Shown here piece after piece: positions 1-4,330 of a stretch of DNA of 9,354 nt. Under the pieces are notes generated by a model. It was not told the origin of the DNA, searched no databases, and saw only the letters and a list, made by a program, of their open reading frames with translations. The DNA lies in NCBI GenBank assembly GCA_049802875.1, contig JBARNH010000046.1, positions 1 through 9,354 of the forward strand. Reading direction: 5' to 3'. Source of the stretch: Lutacidiplasma sp049802875 (lineage in GTDB: Archaea > Thermoplasmatota > Thermoplasmata > Lutacidiplasmatales > UBA184). Within the stretch, counting starts at the first letter, position 1, and every line of letters starts with the position of its first letter. A program made the position numbers and the translations under genes.

Positions 1-36
1 GCCAGAGGTGGCGTTGGGAGGTGGAAAGGGGAGCGA

Positions 37-98
37 GTTCCGGGCCCGGAACAGGGGTAGTTCCGGTCCCGGAACTGCCGTAGTTCATGTCCCGGAAC
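37..98. promoter_or_regulatory. Array of three 16-bp palindromes, 23-bp period (putative operator)
   Basis: Three sites start at 37, 60 and 83, exactly 23 bases apart. The first, GTTCCGGGCCCGGAAC, is a perfect palindrome. The second, GTTCCGGTCCCGGAAC, differs at one central base. The third, GTTCATGTCCCGGAAC, keeps the right arm intact and a degenerate left arm. Spacers are 7 bases and differ in sequence, so the palindrome rather than the whole 23-mer is conserved. This is the form expected of tandem binding sites for a dimeric regulator. Three units with 7-base spacers do not fit a CRISPR. The controlled gene is unknown: no convincing gene starts just to the right, so a gene left of the window is possible. 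Seen directly: the repeats and spacing. Inferred: operator role. Confidence 0.6.
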
Positions 99-183
99 TC
101 GGGGGAGTAAGAGAGGATAGGATAGCCTGGAACGGGCTCGGAGGGAGCCCTCACTGACGGAGACGATGGCCGGTGCACGAGTC

Positions 184-399
184 TTACCCCGGGAGCCCCC
201 GTGCGCGCGCGTACCCGGTGAGCCGAACCTCCACTAGTCCGGCGTCCAAGACATGGATCGGGGAGTAGGAGAGGCGCAGCATGGGGTTGTGGCGGGCCTC
301 GGAGAAACAGCGTTCGCAAAAGAGTCGAGGGACGGGCGGCTCGGGTGGCGGGCCGTCCGGAACAACGACGAATGTGATCTCGGCGTACCGGGCGGTCAA
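184..399 (-). CDS. Small hypothetical protein, 71 aa
   Basis: Not recognised as any family. The frame would start with TTG at 399-397 and end with TAA at 186-184. It has an N-terminal beta-like stretch (residues 5-14), a proline-rich linker (PPPEPPVP, 17-24), a single C-x-x-C pair (CERC, 28-31) and a more ordered second half with Leu/Val/Tyr alternation. About four fifths of third codon positions are G or C and composition is protein-like, which argues for real coding, although high genomic GC weakens this. There is no good Shine-Dalgarno motif; a weak A-rich stretch (TTGAAAAG on the minus strand, about 413-424) sits at box A distance. Two cysteines alone could bind metal only as a dimer. It could still be a chance frame. 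Confidence 0.4.
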   Translation of the reverse strand: MTARYAEITFVVVPDGPPPEPPVPRLFCERCFSEARHNPMLRLSYSPIHVLDAGLVEVRLTGYARARGLPG

Positions 400-519
400 G
401 CGCCCGCCCCCGGGGACTTTTCAAGGAGCGGGGCTTGGGGAGAGCCCGCGGCCGAACGGGGGCTCCGCTCCCCCGCCTTTTGGGCTCGATTTCGAGTGGG
501 TTCTATTAGGAAGTCGTTA
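400..519. other. Hairpin-rich spacer downstream of the tRNA pair
   Basis: No gene is seen. Three consecutive inverted repeats occur: GGGCT/AGCCC at 431-435/443-447, CGGGGG/CCCCCG at 457-462/470-475 with a 7-base loop, and CTCGA/TCGAG at 485-496. The second is followed on the plus strand by CCTTTT, like an intrinsic terminator, but no plus-strand gene precedes it. On the minus strand the stretch lies just after the CAU tRNA, so it may help end or process that transcript. A small structured RNA is possible but not supported further. Confidence 0.35.
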
Positions 520-595
520 TGGGCCCGGACGGATTTGAACCGTCGATCAACCGGTTATGAGCCGGACGCTCTCGGCCGGACTAAGCTACGGGCCC
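520..595 (-). tRNA. tRNA with CAU anticodon (elongator Met or Ile2)
   Basis: A complete 76-base cloverleaf is visible. The acceptor is GGGCCCG paired with CGGGCCC over 7 bp, with discriminator A at 520 and no encoded CCA. The anticodon loop is CTCATAA, the T arm GACGG-TTCAAAT-CCGTC and the variable loop 5 bases. The top pair of the anticodon stem (27-43) is T-T. No intron is needed. It is not the initiator, whose archaeal form starts with an AGC-type acceptor. A GGGCCCG acceptor with A73 resembles archaeal isoleucine tRNAs, so it may be the AUA-reading Ile2 (C34 changed to agmatidine by TiaS) rather than elongator Met. It lies 19 bases after tRNA-Asn on the same strand and is probably cotranscribed with it. 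Confidence 0.92.
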
Positions 596-614
596 GTCGA
601 ACGCGATCCGAAGG

Positions 615-718
615 CGCCGCCGAGCGGAATTTAGGGACGACGGACCGACCCCGCCGGCCTTTCGAACCGCTGACCTTTCGGTTAACAGCCGATCGCTCTG
701 CCGCTGAGCTACGGCGGC
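615..718 (-). tRNA. tRNA-Asn (GUU) with a noncanonical T-loop intron
   Basis: The 5' part is canonical: acceptor GCCGCCG (718-712), TA, D arm GCTC...GAGC, anticodon loop CTGTTAA (anticodon GTT), variable loop AGGTC, and T stem AGCGG followed by TTCGAA ending at 661. The sequence then departs from a tRNA for about 32 bases and resumes at 628 with T, CCGCT (627-623), CGGCGGC (622-616) and discriminator G (615). Joining 661 to 628 gives a 72-base tRNA with a perfect 5-bp T stem, loop TTCGAAT and perfect 7-bp acceptor. The only flaw is an A-A at 27-43. The splice point can slide by a base or so. In archaea such introns are removed by the EndA endonuclease at a bulge-helix-bulge, which I could not firmly draw here. 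No CCA is encoded. Confidence 0.9.
629..660 (-). other. Candidate intron of tRNA-Asn (about position 59/60)
   Basis: About 32 bases interrupt the T loop. They begin AGGCCGG and end CCTAAAT on the minus strand. An internal stem GGCCG/CGGTC can form. The boundaries are inferred from restoring the T arm and acceptor; one- or two-base shifts are possible because A and T repeat at the junctions. Confidence 0.8.
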
Positions 719-742
719 ACCGGCCGCGGCGAGCCAGCATCG

Positions 743-752
743 CGCTAATAGC
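743..752 (-). promoter_or_regulatory. Possible box A for the tRNA pair
   Basis: The minus strand reads GGCTATTAGC about 28 bases before the first base of tRNA-Asn (718), which is box A distance. It overlaps the TAG stop codon of the upstream winged-helix gene. The match to a TATA consensus is weak, and read-through from that gene is an alternative. Confidence 0.3.
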
Positions 753-1143
753 CTTTCCGACCCGCGCCGGCGCGAGAGTCGTGTTCCGCGACGCGTTCCT
801 TGAGGTGTCGGACGAGGAGGGTCATCCGGTCGAGGCTCTTGTCGAGGTTCTCCCAGAACTCTCGGGCCTTGTCGGTGACGACCGCGCCGTCCGCCGAGGG
901 TTGGATCACTCCCTCCCGTTCGAGGAGGTGGAGCGAATAGCGGGTCTTGTGGATCGGCAGGTGCAGCGCCTCCGAAAGGCGAATGATGCCCGTGGGGGGG
1001 CTCTTCGTGAGCTTCTCTACGATGTCGACGTTCCGCGAGAGCAGTTCGAGCTCCTCCTCGATCCGGTCCACGAGTTGCGCGCCGTCGGCCGACGACTCAG
1101 CGGCCGCTCCCTCCCCGCGCTCCGCACTCTTGTCGGCCGGCAT
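745..1143 (-). CDS. Winged helix-turn-helix transcriptional regulator, 132 aa
   Basis: A small archaeal-style wHTH protein, probably a DNA-binding regulator of unknown target. Residues 1-22 are a low-complexity Ala/Glu/Ser tail. Residues 24-46 form an amphipathic helix (DRIEEELELL). The winged helix runs from about 40 to 92, with helix-turn-helix around residues 55-78 (SEALHLPIHKTRYSLHLLE) and a wing near GAVVTDKA (86-93). A second helical segment (95-118) probably serves dimerisation. The ATG at 1143 has GGAGG about 15 bases upstream. There are no metal- or ligand-binding signatures. It stands alone, 110 bases after the DUF1801 gene on the same strand, with its own possible promoter. Its stop codon lies 27 bases before tRNA-Asn. 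Confidence 0.75.
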   Translation of the reverse strand: MPADKSAERGEGAAAESSADGAQLVDRIEEELELLSRNVDIVEKLTKSPPTGIIRLSEALHLPIHKTRYSLHLLEREGVIQPSADGAVVTDKAREFWENLDKSLDRMTLLVRHLKERVAEHDSRAGAGRKGY

Positions 1144-1168
1144 AGGCGCTCTCCCGGACCTCCAAGGG

Positions 1169-1177
1169 CTTACTTGA
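1169..1177 (-). promoter_or_regulatory. Possible box A for the winged-helix gene
   Basis: The minus strand reads TTCAAGTAAG about 28-30 bases before the ATG at 1143, a distance that would give a nearly leaderless transcript. A second AT-rich box, GATTTAACTC (about 1243-1252), lies further upstream and would give a leader of about 75 bases. Neither can be preferred from sequence alone. Confidence 0.3.
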
Positions 1178-1253
1178 ACATTGAGGCACGGGTCCCCCTC
1201 GTGGGAGCGCGATACCTGAGCTCTTTCGAGGAGCCCGACGACGAGTTAAATCC

Positions 1254-1703
1254 TCAACCCACGGCTCGCTTCACGAGCGCGGCGATCCTTGCCTCGTCCG
1301 CCGCCGTCAGTTCCGTCAAGGCGAAGTCGGTCGCCCACATGTGGCCCTCATCCAGGTTCGACGCGTCGCTGAAACCGAGGGTCGCGTACCGAGTCTTGAA
1401 CTTCTCCGCGGGACGGAAGAAGCAGAACACTTGGTCGCCCTTGGCATACGCTGGCATGCCGTACCACGTCCTCGGCGAGAGGTCGGGTGCCCTGGCCTTG
1501 ATGATGGCATGAATCCGCTCGGCCATGACTCGATCTGAGGGCTGCATTTCGGCAATCTTCGCGCGCACCTCCCGTTCCCCGTCGATCCGGCTCTGTTGGG
1601 CCTTGAGTTCCTTCACGCGTTCCCGCATCGCAGCGCGTTCCTCCGCCGTGAACCCGCTGGCGGCTTTCTGCGCGCCCTTCGTTGCGTGCTTCCGGTCAGC
1701 CAT
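1254..1703 (-). CDS. DUF1801-like (YdhG-type) conserved protein, about 149 aa
   Basis: The C-terminal half carries the pattern of a widespread small-protein family annotated as DUF1801: LSPRTWYGMPAYAKGDQVF, then FKTRYATLGFSD, NLDEG and WATDFAL. The biochemical role is unknown; the fold is related to frataxin-like YdhG proteins. The frame stays open to 1775, but the ATG at 1703 (MADRKHATKG) is preferred because homologues known to me begin with a similar Met-Ala-Asp/Lys/Ser-rich tail, and a box CCTAAAG lies 28 bases upstream, as for a leaderless mRNA. Residues from about 17 to 55 form a charged, probably helical region (EERAAMRERVKELK). It follows the methyltransferase gene on the same strand after a 78-base gap but has its own promoter-like box. 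Confidence 0.85.
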   Translation of the reverse strand: MADRKHATKGAQKAASGFTAEERAAMRERVKELKAQQSRIDGEREVRAKIAEMQPSDRVMAERIHAIIKARAPDLSPRTWYGMPAYAKGDQVFCFFRPAEKFKTRYATLGFSDASNLDEGHMWATDFALTELTAADEARIAALVKRAVG

Positions 1704-1727
1704 GCACAGCGGGACCTTCCCGAGTCG

Positions 1728-1734
1728 CTTTAGG
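1728..1734 (-). promoter_or_regulatory. Box A for the DUF1801 gene
   Basis: CCTAAAG on the minus strand is centred 28 bases before the ATG at 1703. This is the spacing expected if transcription starts at the start codon, and it supports the shorter start. Confidence 0.4.
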
Positions 1735-1781
1735 TACGTGCCTGTCAGCTGACTACCGCGCGGTCCGGGGGTCATCGACCG

Positions 1782-2531
1782 TCACGGCGTCGGGGTGCGG
1801 GGCGAGGGCTTCACTCCCACGAGTAGGCCCCGGCCCGAAGGGAGCCCCTCCTCCAAGAACTTCGGATGAAGTCCCGCGTCTCGCATCATCTCCACCAGTC
1901 GGTCCCGGGAGACCAGCAGCCCGATGTCCGTCTCCTCGAGGTGCTCCACACCTCGGTCGGTCTGACCGATGAGGTAATGGTACCGAACGCGGGATTTTTT
2001 CCCGCGGCGAGCAGAGAAGGACATCCGCGCCACCGTGATGGTCGGCGCCTGGTGCGTGGACAGATGCACGTAGCCCGAGCGGAACGCCCTCGGGTCGATC
2101 CAAGGCTCCACGATCGCAACTCCTCCCGGACAAAGGTGCCGAGCGAAATTGGTGAACGTCGTCTGAACGTCACGCTCCGACTTGAGGTGCCCGATGGCGC
2201 TGAAGAGACAACTCACCACGTCGAACGACGTGCGAAGCCGAAACGTACGCATATCCGCTCGGAAGAAACGCGTAGAGGGCAGCCGGCGACGCGCGACCCG
2301 AAGCATCTCGGAACTACGGTCGACTCCGGTGACGGAGTAGTTCTCGCGCAGGTTCTCGAGATGTCCGCCAGTGCCACAGGCGACATCGAGCCATGACTTC
2401 CCCCTCGACCGGCCATAGCGCCGCGCGAGCGTCTGCAACCGCTCGGACTCGGAACGGTAGTCCTTCGCGCCGACCAGCAAATCATAGTACTTTGCCAGGC
2501 GGTGGAACATGAGGGGACCCGAAGTAGCCAC
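1782..2531 (-). CDS. SAM-dependent methyltransferase, TylM1/DesVI-like, 249 aa
   Basis: A class I methyltransferase. Motif I is LDVACGTGGHL (48-58), the ribose-binding acid is D71 in VTGVDRSSEML, the adenine-site acid is D93 in RADMRTF, and motif III/IV is FDVVSCLFSAIGHL (103-116). PGGVAIVEPW (135-144), then RYHY and SGRGLLVGV near the C-terminus follow. The order of ACGTGxHL, FSAIGHL, EPW, HY and GRGL(L/F)VGV strongly resembles N,N-dimethyltransferases of dTDP-aminosugars (TylM1, DesVI), though no sugar-biosynthesis genes are nearby, so the substrate is open. The GTG at 2531 has GGAG 7 bases upstream; the ATG at 2510 (MFHRLAKYYD) is an alternative matching the family N-terminus. It diverges from a second methyltransferase gene. 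Confidence 0.88.
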   Translation of the reverse strand: MATSGPLMFHRLAKYYDLLVGAKDYRSESERLQTLARRYGRSRGKSWLDVACGTGGHLENLRENYSVTGVDRSSEMLRVARRRLPSTRFFRADMRTFRLRTSFDVVSCLFSAIGHLKSERDVQTTFTNFARHLCPGGVAIVEPWIDPRAFRSGYVHLSTHQAPTITVARMSFSARRGKKSRVRYHYLIGQTDRGVEHLEETDIGLLVSRDRLVEMMRDAGLHPKFLEEGLPSGRGLLVGVKPSPRTPTP

Positions 2532-2567
2532 GACGAGCTCCTACGATGCTCCATACACTTCCGCGTG

Positions 2568-2578
2568 AGATAACTTTC
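2568..2578 (-). promoter_or_regulatory. Promoter box A for the TylM1-like gene
   Basis: The minus strand reads GAAAGTTATCT. Transcription would begin about 25 bases downstream, near 2547, leaving a short leader that contains the GGAG motif before the GTG at 2531. It faces away from the promoter at 2671-2680 in the same 177-base divergent spacer. Confidence 0.45.
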
Positions 2579-2670
2579 AGCCGAGCTGGACGCGTCGACC
2601 GGGAGACTCACCGAAACGGTTGAGAGCCCGCGGCGGGCCGGGGATAGTGACTGCGGGCGTCCCCGACAGT

Positions 2671-2680
2671 CTAAATATCT
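2671..2680 (+). promoter_or_regulatory. TATA box for the 2709 methyltransferase
   Basis: CTAAATATCT stands out as an AT-rich box in GC-rich surroundings, 29-38 bases ahead of the TTG start. It predicts a leader of about 8 bases. Confidence 0.55.
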
Positions 2681-2708
2681 GCCAGATGACGGGCACCGAG
2701 GGAACCCG

Positions 2709-3395
2709 TTGGCCGAGCCGCGCAAATCGCCGATCAACGCGAAGCCGCCCCGCCCTGAGTTTGACGGGTGGGAACAGTGGTACCTCCGTCGGGATTACCG
2801 ACGAATGCCCTGGTACTCTCCTCGGCCTTCTCCGTGGTTGGTCCGTGCGGTACGAGAGAAACATATCGCGCCGCACGGAGCCCTCATCGACGTGGGCTGC
2901 GGGACCGGGACGAACGCCATATGGCTTAGCCGACACGGGTTCCGGGTCACGGGTGTGGATGTCTCACCAACGGCGATCGCTGTCGCGGCGGCGCGGGCGC
3001 GTCACTCGAGAGCCGTAGTCAATTTCCGAGTCGCAAGTGCGGATCGACTCCCGTTCAAGCGCGAGAGTTACGACGCCGCGCTCGACACCGGGTGTTTTCA
3101 CTCGCTACCGCTACGGCTCCGGAATGCGTACGCGAAAGAGATCGCCCGCGTTCTTCGCCCGGAGGGTCGATTCCTCCTCACCTGGATCCCTCGCGAAGTC
3201 CGTGTGTCTCTCGGACCGCCCCATCGCCCGTCGCTTGCCGAGGTCGCCTCCACCTTCGAGCCCTGGTTCGTGTTCACCGAAGTTCAATGGTACGCCTCGG
3301 GCAGCCCGGAGGGCTGGAAGGTTTTCCAGCAACGCATCGGAAGGTGCACTGCGCTCCTCGTCCGACGCCGAGGACGGCAACCTCCGCCACGCTAA
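2709..3395 (+). CDS. Class I SAM-dependent methyltransferase, 228 aa
   Basis: The core fold is clear: motif I LIDVGCGTGTNA (59-70), acid D84 in VTGVDVSP, SADRLPF (110-116), then DTGCFHSLP (126-134) and ARVLRPEGRFLLTW (146-159). The D-x-G-C-F-H signature and the N-terminal W-x-x-W-Y-x-R-x-x-R-x-x-P-W segment (21-35) are typical of the TPMT/TehB-like branch of small-molecule methyltransferases. The substrate is unknown. The C-terminus is basic and proline-rich (RRRGRQPPPR). The start is TTG, chosen because it follows a TATA box by about 30 bases and no better start lies near the conserved N-terminus. It is divergent from the TylM1-like gene and is followed by a hairpin at 3401-3417. Confidence 0.85.
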   Translation: MAEPRKSPINAKPPRPEFDGWEQWYLRRDYRRMPWYSPRPSPWLVRAVREKHIAPHGALIDVGCGTGTNAIWLSRHGFRVTGVDVSPTAIAVAAARARHSRAVVNFRVASADRLPFKRESYDAALDTGCFHSLPLRLRNAYAKEIARVLRPEGRFLLTWIPREVRVSLGPPHRPSLAEVASTFEPWFVFTEVQWYASGSPEGWKVFQQRIGRCTALLVRRRGRQPPPR

Positions 3396-3400
3396 CGATC

Positions 3401-3417
3401 CTCGTCAACGTGACGAG
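3401..3417 (+). terminator. Hairpin after the methyltransferase gene
   Basis: CTCGTCA-ACG-TGACGAG is a perfect 7-bp stem with a 3-base loop, 6 bases after the stop codon. No T-run follows, so a termination role is uncertain for an archaeon. Confidence 0.35.
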
Positions 3418-3499
3418 CTCGCCGACGATTCAGCGCGCCGAGCCTGCCGGGTCCGCAGAGACAGTGCCGTACGATGCGGCCGACCCGTTCCCGGGCCAC

Positions 3500-3535
3500 T
3501 CGTATTCGCACCGGTGCGGGTGCGGGGGAATACGA
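3500..3535. repeat. Inverted repeat with nested palindrome in the spacer
   Basis: TCGTATTC at 3500-3507 pairs exactly with GAATACGA at 3528-3535 (8 bp). Between them lies the perfect 12-base palindrome CGCACCGGTGCG (3507-3518). The element sits in the 239-base gap between the convergent methyltransferase and TetR genes, where no other gene is supported. It could be a bidirectional terminator-like structure or a protein site. Confidence 0.4.
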
Positions 3536-3634
3536 CCACAAACTCGCGCGCGCCGCTCCCGTGGCTGACCCGCTACGCGAACTCATCTCGAGATCGAGGA
3601 CCCCACAGGCCCGGAGGAGCTGCCAAACCCGGCA

Positions 3635-4213
3635 TCACGTACCGAGGACGAACCGAAGGGACCGGATGAGCTCCCTCCTCGATTCGTTGGGCTGGCCGTC
3701 GGTCATCATTTCCTGGACCGCACCCCGGAGGAGGACCAGCACGGTATGCGCCATCACTCGCGCATTCCGATCCCGAGGAATACGCCCTCGGTCCTGGAGC
3801 TTCCGCAAAAACCGCTCCATCGTCCGACGGTCCTCGAGCGAATCCTGCCGAAGTACCTTCCGTAGCTCGGGGTCCTCGGGGGAGGCGGCGATGAGCTCGA
3901 GATAGATGCTCGGGGAGATCCTTCCGTCAAACACCACATCGAGCGGGCGGACGATCCCTTCCGCCACGTCTCCTTCCTCGAGGAGCCGTTCCCACTTCTG
4001 AAGCACCGTCCGTCGCGACTTCGCCTGGATCGCGCCGAGGAGGTCGTTCTTGGTGGCGAAGTACAGATAGAGCGCCCCCTTGCTGACCCCGATCTCGCGC
4101 GCGATATCGTCCATGGTCGTGTTCCGGAACCCCTTCCTCCGGAAGACGGTGCTCGCCGCCGCGATGATGCGGGCGCGCGCTTGGGTCTTGTAGCCGGCGA
4201 CGACCTTCGGCAT
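3635..4213 (-). CDS. TetR/AcrR-family transcriptional repressor, 192 aa
   Basis: The N-terminal domain is textbook TetR: IIAAASTVFRRKGFRNTTMD (16-35), DIAREIGVSKGALYLYFATK (36-55) with the recognition helix at VSKGALYLYF (44-53), then the conserved NDLL. The rest (about 65-192) is helical, forms the ligand-binding and dimer domain and is not similar to any subgroup I can name. The ATG at 4213 is well placed before the HTH. The gene diverges from an MFS exporter gene at 4331, the usual layout of a drug-responsive repressor and its target. The 117-base spacer holds repeated TGACCG half-sites, so it probably represses the exporter and possibly itself; the inducer is unknown. A weak box (CCATACCC, about 30 bases upstream) may be its own promoter. 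Confidence 0.92.
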   Translation of the reverse strand: MPKVVAGYKTQARARIIAAASTVFRRKGFRNTTMDDIAREIGVSKGALYLYFATKNDLLGAIQAKSRRTVLQKWERLLEEGDVAEGIVRPLDVVFDGRISPSIYLELIAASPEDPELRKVLRQDSLEDRRTMERFLRKLQDRGRIPRDRNARVMAHTVLVLLRGAVQEMMTDGQPNESRRELIRSLRFVLGT

Positions 4214-4269
4214 TGCCTGGACCGCGATGGTGCAGCGAGGGTATGGCCTTTTGCCCGGCCCCGGAATAC

Positions 4270-4312
4270 TGACCGAAAGACTTTATACTGACCGATGGTC
4301 ATCTTTTGACCG
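4270..4312. promoter_or_regulatory. Putative TetR operator: TGACCG repeats around the MFS promoter
   Basis: TGACCG occurs at 4270-4275, 4289-4294 and 4307-4312, spaced 19 and 18 bases, so all copies lie on nearly the same DNA face over about two turns each. The middle copy belongs to the palindrome TGACC-GAT-GGTCA (4289-4301). The first two share the longer ATACTGACCGA. They flank the TATA box and cover the probable transcription start. They are likely sites for the divergent TetR protein. Confidence 0.6.
4281..4288 (+). promoter_or_regulatory. TATA box of the MFS exporter gene
   Basis: CTTTATAC lies between two TGACCG half-sites. Transcription would start near 4309, about 22 bases before the GTG start, leaving room for the GGAGG at 4316-4320. 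Repressor bound at the adjacent sites would block TBP or the polymerase. Confidence 0.6.
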
Positions 4313-4330
4313 CTCGGAGGAACCAGAAAC

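Noticed and set aside
37..98. CRISPR-like array
   Set aside because: Only three repeats, 7-base spacers and palindromic units; this suits operators, not CRISPR.
253..1512. Long plus-strand open frame of 419 codons
   Set aside because: It runs antisense across both tRNAs and two well-supported minus-strand genes; its translation is Arg-rich without motifs, a product of high GC.
3392..3586. 64-codon minus-strand frame after the methyltransferase
   Set aside because: Arg-rich composition, no start signal, overlaps the stop codon of the real gene.
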